Assembly (NCBI GenBank): GCA_900553965.1
Contig: USFX01000136.1
Coordinates: forward strand, 1 to 7,491
Source of the DNA: an uncultured Prevotella sp.
GTDB lineage: Bacteria > Bacteroidota > Bacteroidia > Bacteroidales > Bacteroidaceae
Reading direction: 5' to 3'
DNA length: 7,491 nt
Part shown: in pieces, positions 1 to 6,343 of the stretch
How positions within the stretch are numbered: position 1 is the first letter of the stretch
How the letters are laid out: each line of letters starts with the position of its first letter
Notes under the pieces: model-generated
Database searches by the model: none
Seen by the model: the letters and a program-made list of their open reading frames with translations, nothing else
Told to the model about the DNA's origin: nothing
Translations under genes and position numbers: made by a program

Positions 1-50
1 ACACGGAGACACAGAGGACAATATAGCTCTGTGTCTCCGTGTCTCTGTGT
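1..50. repeat. Inverted and tandem octamer repeat, possible hairpin
   Basis: Bases 1-16 (ACACGGAGACACAGAG) are perfectly complementary to bases 27-42 and are separated by a 10-base AT-rich spacer (17-26). The right half also reads as three tandem octamers of consensus CTCYGTGT (27-34, 35-42, 43-50), the middle one with a C for T change. The left half is two copies of the same octamer inverted. The element ends about 32 bp before the start of the glycosyltransferase gene. No T-run follows the stem on the plus strand, so it does not look like a standard terminator for incoming plus-strand transcription. It may continue to the left of the window. It resembles low-complexity intergenic repeats that recur in genomes, but that cannot be tested here. 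Confidence 0.8.
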
Positions 51-82
51 TCAAAATATAAACTAATCATTGCAACATACTT

Positions 83-1300
83 ATGCAAAATAGCGATGAT
101 AAGATAATAGGGTATTCCGTCGCAATATATACCGTACTTTTGTTCTTGGTCCTCGTCTTCTTCGGATATACGCCATATCCGGACAGCGAAGGATACATCT
201 ACTGTGCGCAGGAGTCTTTGAGCCACAACCAGTTCTATCCCTTCAGGGAAGGACTCTACGAGCTGCCGTTCCTCTGGAACATAGGAGCCATAAATGCGGT
301 GGCTGCGTCGCTGTGGCTTTTCGGCTCCGTCACACCGCTTCTGGTCGTATATACGCTGATGAAAGGCTTCTGCCTTCTGCTGACCTATAAGATAGCCTTG
401 ACGTGTTTCGGAAAGAGGGCGGCATATATAGCATGTGTCCTGTATATGCTTTATCCCGCCAATTACGGAGAGGGGACAAGTCTGCACAGTGAGGTTCCGT
501 TTGTCTTCTTCATCCTTTCGGCCGTCTGGTCTTCACTGAAAGGACGGTACGTCCTGAGCGGACTGCTGTTCGGATGTGCCGACTATATAAGGCCTTTTGC
601 CCTGATTTTCATCATGGCGGTGATGCTTCAGGACCTGAGAAACTACAAGGCGCACCTGAAGATGCTGGCGGTATATGCGGCTTTCATAATGTCGATAGGA
701 CTTTCCAACTACTGCAGCAAGGGGGAATTTGTGTATAAGGCCAAGACCGGATGGATGGCACTGGCGCAGTATCATTGGAATCATGACAGCGAAAAGACAA
801 CGCCAGACCCGCAATGCGTGACTGAAAACGAAAGTCTCACCTATACACAGAAGGACGAAGTGTGGAGAGAGATGTTCATCAGTTGGCTTAAGGACAACAA
901 GGCGGAATACGTCAGGCAGATACCCGTTAAGGTGGTCAACACGTACGTATCGGACAATATAGGTATGTGCACGTTTCTCAGCCAGGAAGAGAAGCAGTCG
1001 GAATATATGTACCGGTCTTTGTCCATGCACACTTTGATAAAGGATTTCCCGCATTATTCGGCGGTGCAGTGGCTGACGGTTGTCAATCTGCTGTTCTATT
1101 ATGCCGTCATGGCAATGTTCGTGTTAAGCATAAAGTATATAAAGGAACTGAGACTGCAATGGCTTGTTCTCATTCTTGGCACACTGTTTATAGCTTTTGT
1201 CGGACATGGTGAAAGCAGGTTTCACATACCGTTCATGCCTTTCGTCATCATGGCCGCCTCTTATTATATAAGTAAGATGGGAATGATGCGGGGTGAATAG
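83..1300 (+). CDS. GT-C fold membrane glycosyltransferase, family 39-like
   Basis: A 405-residue multi-pass membrane protein. It resembles GT-C glycosyltransferases (ArnT/PMT/GT39-like), which move a sugar from a polyprenyl-phosphate carrier to an acceptor on the outer side of the inner membrane. The first hydrophobic helix lies at about residues 8-29. The first outer loop carries PYPDSEGY (31-38), and Asp34 sits where this fold keeps its catalytic acid. Other family-like marks are LHSEVP (134-139), Arg170-Pro171 at the end of a helix, and ESRFHIPFMPF (377-387) before the last helix. About eight to ten hydrophobic segments can be seen. The ATG at 83 comes directly before the natural N-terminus; no Shine-Dalgarno site precedes it. 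It is the only plus-strand gene and converges on the acyltransferase. Donor and acceptor cannot be read from the sequence, and a role in lipopolysaccharide or O-antigen assembly is inference. Family-level call fairly sure, exact function unknown. Confidence 0.7.
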   Translation: MQNSDDKIIGYSVAIYTVLLFLVLVFFGYTPYPDSEGYIYCAQESLSHNQFYPFREGLYELPFLWNIGAINAVAASLWLFGSVTPLLVVYTLMKGFCLLLTYKIALTCFGKRAAYIACVLYMLYPANYGEGTSLHSEVPFVFFILSAVWSSLKGRYVLSGLLFGCADYIRPFALIFIMAVMLQDLRNYKAHLKMLAVYAAFIMSIGLSNYCSKGEFVYKAKTGWMALAQYHWNHDSEKTTPDPQCVTENESLTYTQKDEVWREMFISWLKDNKAEYVRQIPVKVVNTYVSDNIGMCTFLSQEEKQSEYMYRSLSMHTLIKDFPHYSAVQWLTVVNLLFYYAVMAMFVLSIKYIKELRLQWLVLILGTLFIAFVGHGESRFHIPFMPFVIMAASYYISKMGMMRGE

Positions 1301-1338
1301 GATGGTGTTCAGATTATAAACAGCTTGTTGCGACCTGC

Positions 1339-1448
1339 TTAATTGCTCCTTCGCCGCCCCGTGACGGACGGGATGTAGCGGCAGATGGCCCACGTGGCGG
1401 CTGTCGCGGCGGCAAAGACTATGACGAATGTGACGACGACCGTGATGT
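1339..1448 (-). pseudogene. Detached last helix and tail of the acyltransferase (other frame)
   Basis: Reading the minus strand from 1446 in the frame shifted relative to the upstream acyltransferase gives a strongly hydrophobic helix, ITVVVTFVIVFAAATAA, then TWAICRYIPSVTGRRRSN and a TAA at 1341-1339. A final helix followed by a short R-Y-x-P plus basic tail is the usual ending of acyltransferase-3 proteins, so this is the lost C-terminus, not a separate gene. No start codon opens this frame at the junction. Adding one base near 1449-1457 would give GA/GG-N-H before ITVVV and one continuous product. Whether the shift is real or a sequencing or assembly error cannot be told here. Confidence 0.75.
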
Positions 1449-2402
1449 GGTTGCGCCGTACGGCAGTCCTATCCGGCCCATGATATAGGATATTGTCAGC
1501 GGTATGCCGCCGCAAAGGAAGTAATAGACTATGCTGTTACGGCCCGTGAAGGTCAGCAGCCGAGTTGTTGGGACAATCTTGGAGATGCCGATGATGAAGA
1601 CGGTCGACAGTATGGTATCGACGAAGAAGACAGGAAAGGAAGTGATTTCGAGCGGAAAGACCAGCATGCTCATGCCGTTGGCACATTCATACCACTTGAC
1701 AAGCGCGATGAGAATGAAGACCGGAAGAAGCCTCATGCCGCGGAAACAGGCGTCAAGCCTTGCTTCATGCCGGTGATAGACGTAGCCGCAGTAGAGGTAG
1801 AGAACGGCCATGAGGGCTATGTTTGTGTTCCAGAAGAAGACGGCCTCGTGGGTTATCGTGAATGCGGCGGTGACGGAGACCAATGAAGATAGGGGCAATA
1901 TCCATCCGCTTTTATATTTCTCTGCCGCCCATACAACAACGGCGAATATAATCTCAGACACGGTAAGTGCCGTGACAAACCACGACGCCTGTCCGCTGAT
2001 GATGTTGACGGCCAGCTCGCCTATGGACGTGAAATTGTTGTGGACGACGGCCTTCGGCAGAGCCATCGCGGTGGTGAAGATGAAATAGGGCATGACGATG
2101 CCGCGGGCAATGGAGCGCAGCTTGTGCTTCAGGGAAAAGCCGTTTTTATTATGTAAGCCGCCATTCTTCTTGTTACTGTCGTTGTTTTCCTTGTTACTGT
2201 TGTTGTTCTCTTTATAAAAAACGCCGTTCTCTTTATAAAAAAGGTATCCGGAGATGAAGAAGAAGACCATGAGAACGTTGGCGACATACAGTCCGTAAGG
2301 GATGAAGTCGTATCCGATGTAATACATTTCCGTGTGGAAATAGAGTATGAGGACCATAGATATGCCCCTCGCAGTGTCAATCCAGCCTATTCTTTTGTCC
2401 AT
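1419..2402 (-). CDS. Acyltransferase 3 (OafA/NodX type) membrane protein, C-terminus frameshifted
   Basis: As it reads, this encodes 327 residues of an acyltransferase-3 integral membrane protein. This family moves acetyl or other acyl groups onto surface sugars such as O-antigen. The N-terminus has the family signature WIDTARG (7-13) with the R-x10-H motif formed by Arg12 and His23. Next come a hydrophobic segment ending FFFISGYLF (47-55), a low-complexity Asn/Lys loop (55-89), and a basic stretch leading to MPYFIF, as expected before the next helix. About nine further hydrophobic helices follow. The last residues (GATTSRSSSHSS) do not fit a membrane protein: the natural last helix and basic tail continue in another frame to 1339 (separate entry). 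One missing base near 1449-1457 would explain this and restore a protein of about 354 residues. It lies 71 bp downstream of porZ on the same strand and may share its transcript. The substrate is unknown. Confidence 0.8.
   Translation of the reverse strand: MDKRIGWIDTARGISMVLILYFHTEMYYIGYDFIPYGLYVANVLMVFFFISGYLFYKENGVFYKENNNSNKENNDSNKKNGGLHNKNGFSLKHKLRSIARGIVMPYFIFTTAMALPKAVVHNNFTSIGELAVNIISGQASWFVTALTVSEIIFAVVVWAAEKYKSGWILPLSSLVSVTAAFTITHEAVFFWNTNIALMAVLYLYCGYVYHRHEARLDACFRGMRLLPVFILIALVKWYECANGMSMLVFPLEITSFPVFFVDTILSTVFIIGISKIVPTTRLLTFTGRNSIVYYFLCGGIPLTISYIMGRIGLPYGATTSRSSSHSS
2136..2240 (-). repeat. Five 21-bp tandem repeats encoding a KEN-rich heptapeptide
   Basis: Inside the acyltransferase gene, five consecutive 21-bp units encode heptapeptides FYKENGV, FYKENNN, SNKENND, SNKKNGG and LHNKNGF (residues 55-89). 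At the DNA level, 2169-2189 and 2190-2210 differ at two of 21 positions, and a 17-bp word at 2205-2221 recurs exactly at 2226-2242, again with period 21. The array sits in a soluble loop between two membrane segments. Because the unit is a multiple of three, gain or loss of copies would lengthen or shorten the loop without changing frame. The DNA is richer in A and T than the flanking coding sequence. Confidence 0.88.
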
Positions 2403-2423
2403 GATTATGTCTTTAGGGCTTTA

Positions 2424-2452
2424 CCGTTCTGTTGCCGCCGCCGTTCTGTTGC
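2424..2452. repeat. Short 12-bp direct repeat in the porZ-acyltransferase spacer
   Basis: CCGTTCTGTTGC occurs at 2424-2435 and again at 2441-2452, with five bases (CGCCG) between. It lies in the 71-bp spacer between the porZ stop and the acyltransferase start. No promoter or terminator could be assigned in this spacer. A repeat this short may be without function. Confidence 0.5.
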
Positions 2453-2473
2453 ATGGCCGGACGGCAATGACGT

Positions 2474-4627
2474 CTATCTTATGACGGCAATCTTGCACAC
2501 CGTTCCCTTCTTTCCTTCATTGGTCGCGGTGCCCACCATATAGACGCCGCTGGCCACACGGTTGCCGTTCAGGTCCTTTCCGTCCCACTTGAACATGCCT
2601 CCTGTCGACGTGCCTTCGGCGACGATGCGGCCGGATGAGTCCATGATCTTGACGTCGGCGTTCAGCGTCAGCCCTACGATGGTGATATAGCCGGTGTATT
2701 CCGGTCTCACGGGATTAGGATAGGCGTAGACGTTGTCCTTTGTCATATCCTCGTTCGGAGCCGTGGCGTCGCTCATGTAGGAGCACAGTCCCTTCCCCGT
2801 TCCGATGAAGACCTCGCCGTTCGTGCCGTTATAGGCTATGCTGAGGATGTTGTCCGACAGTATGTCGCTGTTGACGGTGGTGAAATGTTGCTCCTGAGTA
2901 AGGTTGTCGCTGCTGATGAGATAGACCCCGTTGCTTTCCGTTCCGAACCATTTCCGGTTGCCTCCGTCGACGCAGATGGACTTGATGTTGATGTTCGAGA
3001 GGAGGTAGTCGGCGTAGTCAGTGCCGTCGTTTCGTGGCACCTTAAACTGCGTGAACGTCTTGTTTCCGCTTGTTATGTCACTGTCGGTGAGGTATAGCGG
3101 ACCCTTGTCCGTTCCTATCCATATATTCCTTTCGTTGTCTTCGGTCACGCATGATATGGCTTCGACGGTGAGTTTGGAGCCGTCCTGATTGACGAACTGG
3201 GAGTAGACGTTGACGGCGTCGTTCGCCGTGTCGTAGCAGATGAGTGCCGGATAATCCCAGTTGTTGGCCACAAACCACAGCAGACCCCGGCTGTCGAACA
3301 TGAGGCTGCACATGTTTTTATGACTGTTGCTTTTATATAAGAGCTCCGGATGGTCCTTTGTTTCCCACGTTCCGTCCTTCTTATATACCATGAGCGCATG
3401 GCCGCGGCATTCGCTGTTGGTTACCCAGAGATTGCCGCCGGTGTCGAATTTGATGCCGTTGACGATGACATAGTTGTTGTCCAGCTCTCCCACGGTTTCC
3501 GTCATGGCCGGTTTCAGCGGGCTGTTGTCCTTGTTGAAATAGTTCACCAGCTTGCCGTCGTAGAACTCGTAGAGTCCCGTGCGTCCTCCGGCGAAGACAC
3601 GCCTCGGGTCTGTCGGGTCATAGTCAATACAGTCGACATCCTTGTAAGTGTAGCCGGTGATTTTGTCCAGACCGTCCTGATAGACGTTCCACGTGCCGCC
3701 GTTGTCAAGTGTCTGCACCGTTCCAGGATAGTTCATATCGACCGCGCTCTCGAAGACGCCGCCGCAGGAGTAGAGCGTTCCGTTGGCATACTTCAGCGAA
3801 TAGAAGTAGTTGTATTTTGGTCCGACGGGGTTTATGCCGCTCCGTGTTATGGTCTGCGTCCCGTCCTCCGCCTCCGTATAGCTCTGGAGACGGCCGTCTT
3901 CCTGATTGCTCCACCAGCATCCGTTCCTCCGGTCGAATATACGGCGTTCGGTGTAGCCGTGTTTCTTTGTGGTCTCCAGGGCGTCGTCGGAACGGAATAT
4001 GTCGGCCGTCACGCTGCCGTCGTGGTGCCAGTTGTTGCGGTCGAGCAGATTGACCGACATGTCGGCACCGTAGATTCCTACCGGTGTCTGTGCATATATC
4101 CTGTCGCCGGCGATGGCGCACGCCGTTATCTTCATGTTGAGAATGTACGTATCGCTGATTTCGGCGCTGCCCATGTTTATCTTCAGTATGCCGAAGTTGG
4201 TGTACAGGTAGGCGAATTTGCTGTTGACATATATGCCGTTGACGGTTTTATCGAGGTTGACGGTCTTGGTGTGGTAGTCTGAAAGGTTGGTGACGTTGCC
4301 GCTGTTGTCAAGCAGGTCGATGTTGTAGTTGTCGTAGACGATGATCAGTTTGCCGACAGTCGCGTTCCACGCGATGTGATTTATGGTGCAGTCGCTCAGG
4401 CTGTTCACCTTATTATATACGCTGACCTCACCGTCGTCGGCGTTATATGAGAAGAGACTGCCCGAGCTGAGCACGTACACAATGTTTCCGGCGGGGCGGA
4501 TGTCCGTGATGTCGTGATACGCCATGTAAGCGTTCCATGAGCCTATTCCTGCGGCGAGTGCCCTGTCCTGTGTCTGGCAAAGGGAGAGGATGAGGTTCAG
4601 AATGGATGCGATGATGATTCTCTTCAT
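2474..4627 (-). CDS. porZ: Type IX secretion system beta-propeller protein PorZ
   Basis: A 717-residue exported protein recognised as PorZ, a surface component of the T9SS attachment complex that works with the PorU sortase. In P. gingivalis PorZ (about 776 residues) is made of two seven-bladed beta-propellers plus a C-terminal beta-sandwich and presents anionic LPS to PorU. Here residues 1-25 form a signal peptide (Met-Lys-Arg, a hydrophobic core, likely cleavage near ALA-A). The N-terminal propeller starts with AYHDITDIRPAGNIVYVLSS (36-55), a PorZ-like opening. Later blades show two-component-regulator-type propeller units at about 491-513 (NIWIGTDKG), 548-570 (KWFGTESNGVY) and 594-614 (VFIGTGKGL). 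Residues 633-717 are a T9SS C-terminal domain (YAYPNPV, then VKIMDSSGRIV, WDGKDLNGNRVASGVY and a basic end). The gene starts 49 bp after rdgB, so co-transcription is likely. The gene is full length, with no visible break. A general sensor propeller protein is the less likely alternative. Confidence 0.85.
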   Translation of the reverse strand: MKRIIIASILNLILSLCQTQDRALAAGIGSWNAYMAYHDITDIRPAGNIVYVLSSGSLFSYNADDGEVSVYNKVNSLSDCTINHIAWNATVGKLIIVYDNYNIDLLDNSGNVTNLSDYHTKTVNLDKTVNGIYVNSKFAYLYTNFGILKINMGSAEISDTYILNMKITACAIAGDRIYAQTPVGIYGADMSVNLLDRNNWHHDGSVTADIFRSDDALETTKKHGYTERRIFDRRNGCWWSNQEDGRLQSYTEAEDGTQTITRSGINPVGPKYNYFYSLKYANGTLYSCGGVFESAVDMNYPGTVQTLDNGGTWNVYQDGLDKITGYTYKDVDCIDYDPTDPRRVFAGGRTGLYEFYDGKLVNYFNKDNSPLKPAMTETVGELDNNYVIVNGIKFDTGGNLWVTNSECRGHALMVYKKDGTWETKDHPELLYKSNSHKNMCSLMFDSRGLLWFVANNWDYPALICYDTANDAVNVYSQFVNQDGSKLTVEAISCVTEDNERNIWIGTDKGPLYLTDSDITSGNKTFTQFKVPRNDGTDYADYLLSNINIKSICVDGGNRKWFGTESNGVYLISSDNLTQEQHFTTVNSDILSDNILSIAYNGTNGEVFIGTGKGLCSYMSDATAPNEDMTKDNVYAYPNPVRPEYTGYITIVGLTLNADVKIMDSSGRIVAEGTSTGGMFKWDGKDLNGNRVASGVYMVGTATNEGKKGTVCKIAVIR

Positions 4628-4633
4628 GTCTTC

Positions 4634-4676
4634 GTATATAATTGTTCCTTAATGAGTATATGGTTGTTCCTTATGA
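4634..4676 (-). repeat. 22-bp tandem duplication in the porZ leader
   Basis: Bases 4634-4655 and 4656-4676 are two adjacent copies of one sequence: both begin GTATAT, contain TTGTTCCTT and end ATGA, with two substitutions and one missing base in the second. They fill almost the whole spacer between the rdgB stop and the porZ start. On the transcribed strand each copy contains AAGGAAC, which looks like a Shine-Dalgarno core, but even the nearer one is roughly 20 bases from the porZ ATG, too far for normal use. The pair could be a binding site, a processing site or simply a slippage duplication. Confidence 0.7.
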
Positions 4677-5309
4677 TTACAGTCCCTTCAGATACTCTGC
4701 CAGCCGTTCAACGGCCTTTGCCCGGTGGCTGATCTTGTTCTTGATGTCAAGTCCGAGCTCGGCGAAAGTCTTGTCGTAGCCCTCCGGCATGAATATCGGG
4801 TCGTAGCCGAAGCCCTCCCCTCCCCGTCTTTCGCGGATTATCTCTCCCTCGGCTATGCCTTCAAAGAGCATTTCCTGAGGCAGGGTGTGGCTGGCGGATG
4901 ACGCCGGCGTGGTATCGGCGGCGGCAGAGGTGTCCTTTAGTAATAACGCGATAACGGTGCGAAATCTTGCCTTGCGGTTGTTATTTTCTCCTAATTCGGC
5001 CAAAAGTCTGGTCATGTTGGCCTCGCTGTCGTGTCCGGCGCCGCCGCCGTAGCGTGCACTGTAGACGCCCGGTGCGCCTCCGAGGGCGTCCACTTCGAGG
5101 CCCGTGTCGTCAGCGAAGACGCTCAGTCCGTAGTTGTCGTAAACGTAGCGGGCCTTCTGCATGGCGTTCTCTTCGAGCGTCGTGCCGGTCTCGGGAATAT
5201 CGACATCGCATCCGATGTCCTTCAGCGACACTATCTCAAACCTGTCGCCGAGTATGCTGCGTATCTCGGCGAGCTTGTTCCTGTTGTTTGTTGCGAATAC
5301 TATCTTCAT
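4677..5309 (-). CDS. rdgB: Non-canonical purine NTP pyrophosphatase (RdgB/HAM1)
   Basis: A cytosolic enzyme that hydrolyses dITP, ITP and XTP to the monophosphate and pyrophosphate, keeping deaminated purines out of DNA and RNA. From the chosen start the product is 210 residues. It begins MKIVFATNNRNK (1-12; the T-N-N-x-x-K nucleotide-binding motif), and goes on to TLEENAMQKA (44-53), ADDTGLEVDALGGAPGVYSARY (66-87, with the Asp67-Asp68 metal and catalytic pair), FGYDPIF and SHRAKA near the end. An in-frame ATG at 5327 would add six residues (MTIINN) but overlaps the methyltransferase 3' end; nearly all family members begin M-K-I/L-V, so 5309 is preferred, leaving 1 bp between the genes and suggesting translational coupling. 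Residues 126-146 are an Ala/Ser/Thr-rich insertion, making it slightly longer than the usual 190-200. Function is very secure. Confidence 0.96.
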   Translation of the reverse strand: MKIVFATNNRNKLAEIRSILGDRFEIVSLKDIGCDVDIPETGTTLEENAMQKARYVYDNYGLSVFADDTGLEVDALGGAPGVYSARYGGGAGHDSEANMTRLLAELGENNNRKARFRTVIALLLKDTSAAADTTPASSASHTLPQEMLFEGIAEGEIIRERRGGEGFGYDPIFMPEGYDKTFAELGLDIKNKISHRAKAVERLAEYLKGL

Positions 5310-5310
5310 A

Positions 5311-6264
5311 TTATTTATTATTGTCATTGGTTTGTTTTATCATCCGTTTTATCTTCATCTTCGTTTCCCACGAGAGCGACTGGATGAAGAACTGGATTGT
5401 GTTGTACGTCCAGTATTTCAGTTTCCACTTGATGACATGCCTGAAGCTTGTCCCGTTCATTATCTCAGCCATCATCTGCCGGCATAAGTACTGTTTGTCT
5501 TCCTTGTGATTGAGGAGTACGCCGGGCACGTCGTCCCGTTTTGTTATGACAGCGATGACGTGGCTGTCTGTGCCCGTGCTTACGGTTATGTCGGCAAAAC
5601 TGGAGATGATGGAGTTGATGTCATAGCGTTCGTTCCTGTTCCATATTATCAGTTTTCCGTCTTCATTGTCTATGTTATACTGATGAAAACCCTTGTAGTG
5701 TTCTGTCTCGGCCTCGTTGGGGTGATGGTTGAGATACAGCTTTCCGCCTGTCCTCAGACACTCGATGGCTTCCAGAAGTCCTTTGACAGGAAGCGCGGAG
5801 TGGTCCAGGGCATTCTGGATGATGGCGAGGTCTATGTTGTGGTGGGGATAGAACGACGAGATATACTCCACCATACCGAACTCGATGTCCGGCAGCATAT
5901 ATCCGAGTCTCTTTCTTATCTTGCCGGAATACCGCTTGAGGATGTTGTTGAAAAACGGTGCGAGCGGGTCGACATAATGGATGTCGACGGCGCGTTGTTG
6001 TCCGTCTTCGGGCTTCATATAGTTTCCGGTTGTGTAGCTCATGCCGCAGCCGATGTCCAGGACAACCGGTTCTGTCGGGCATGATGTCAGAAAAAGGTTG
6101 CAGTCGAAGTTCTCAAGCTTTATTATCTGACCGTGATTGGACCATCCCATCATGCCGGAAAACGTGTTCTTCCACCTGTACACATTGTTCCAGAACGCTA
6201 TTTCGTATGCTATGCCTTCTGCCCAATGTCCGATTTTGCTGTCGGGATGTTCGTTATATTCCAT
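5311..6264 (-). CDS. Class I SAM-dependent methyltransferase, substrate unknown
   Basis: A 317-residue Rossmann-fold methyltransferase. The SAM-binding motif I is VVLDIGCGMS (67-76), with the acidic residue after strand 2 in HYVDPLA (96-102, Asp99). Motif IV-like DLAIIQNALDHS (145-156) and the post-motif GGKLYLNHHPNEAE (173-186) follow. The N-terminal 55 residues are rich in Trp and aromatics (HWAEG, FWNNVYRWKN) in a style seen in methyltransferases of glycan biosynthesis clusters, which suggests a sugar substrate, but this is not proof. The C-terminal 40 residues are basic and amphipathic (KWKLKYW, KMKIKRMIKQ) and could bind the membrane or a partner. The start at 6264 follows an A-rich leader without a Shine-Dalgarno site. 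The stop lies 1 bp before the preferred rdgB start and inside its longer alternative. It lies between two housekeeping genes, leuS and rdgB, and looks like an accessory insertion in that operon. Confidence 0.8.
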   Translation of the reverse strand: MEYNEHPDSKIGHWAEGIAYEIAFWNNVYRWKNTFSGMMGWSNHGQIIKLENFDCNLFLTSCPTEPVVLDIGCGMSYTTGNYMKPEDGQQRAVDIHYVDPLAPFFNNILKRYSGKIRKRLGYMLPDIEFGMVEYISSFYPHHNIDLAIIQNALDHSALPVKGLLEAIECLRTGGKLYLNHHPNEAETEHYKGFHQYNIDNEDGKLIIWNRNERYDINSIISSFADITVSTGTDSHVIAVITKRDDVPGVLLNHKEDKQYLCRQMMAEIMNGTSFRHVIKWKLKYWTYNTIQFFIQSLSWETKMKIKRMIKQTNDNNK

Positions 6265-6277
6265 TTTTATATTTATT

Positions 6278-6329
6278 TTTATGCCGCAACGCGACTTTCC
6301 TGGAATTGAAAGTCATGCTGCGGCATAAA
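6278..6329 (-). promoter_or_regulatory. Strong stem-loop between leuS and the methyltransferase
   Basis: An imperfect hairpin: 6278-6288 (TTTATGCCGCA) pairs with 6319-6329 (11 bp), then a 4 x 4 base internal loop, then 6293-6299 (GACTTTC) pairs with 6308-6314 (7 bp), around an 8-base loop. In the minus-strand transcript it lies 15 bases after the leuS stop and ends about 13 bases before the methyltransferase ATG. The RNA after it is A-rich, not U-rich, so it is not a standard intrinsic terminator for leuS, and no T-run follows on the plus strand either. It may instead limit readthrough, protect the leuS 3' end, or control translation of the methyltransferase. Confidence 0.6.
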
Positions 6330-6343
6330 TGATTGGGTTATTC

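Noticed and set aside
1..50. CRISPR array or origin iterons
   Set aside because: The octamers abut without spacers, are partly inverted, and no cas or replication gene is in the window.
533..1054. Minus-strand open frame inside the glycosyltransferase gene
   Set aside because: The plus-strand frame encodes consistent membrane helices and GT-C motifs; the antisense product looks random.
1301..1338. Shared terminator between the convergent genes
   Set aside because: No stem followed by a T-run could be found in either direction.
1124..1393. Minus-strand open frame overlapping the 3' ends of the two convergent genes
   Set aside because: It is in a third frame, starts with GTG inside the lost acyltransferase helix, and runs antisense into the glycosyltransferase; no domain is seen.
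3350..4282. Long open frame (310 codons) on the plus strand opposite porZ
   Set aside because: It lies wholly inside porZ, whose protein has clear propeller and C-terminal domain features. The antisense product is Val/Ala/Arg-rich with no recognisable domain, as expected for a codon-bias shadow.
4568..4627. PorZ as a lipoprotein with Cys17 as lipid site
   Set aside because: The residue before Cys17 is Leu, which does not fit a lipobox, and a normal signal peptidase site follows near residues 23-26.
5310..5327. Longer RdgB start with six extra residues (MTIINN)
   Set aside because: Family members begin at M-K-I/L-V, and the longer form overlaps the end of the methyltransferase with no ribosome-binding site in support.
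5506..6084. Plus-strand open frame opposite the methyltransferase
   Set aside because: The antisense product has no recognisable motif, and the minus-strand frame carries the SAM-binding motifs.
6278..6329. Intrinsic terminator of leuS
   Set aside because: The stem is good, but an A-rich stretch, not a U-run, follows it on the transcribed strand, so it is kept only as a stem-loop of unknown role.
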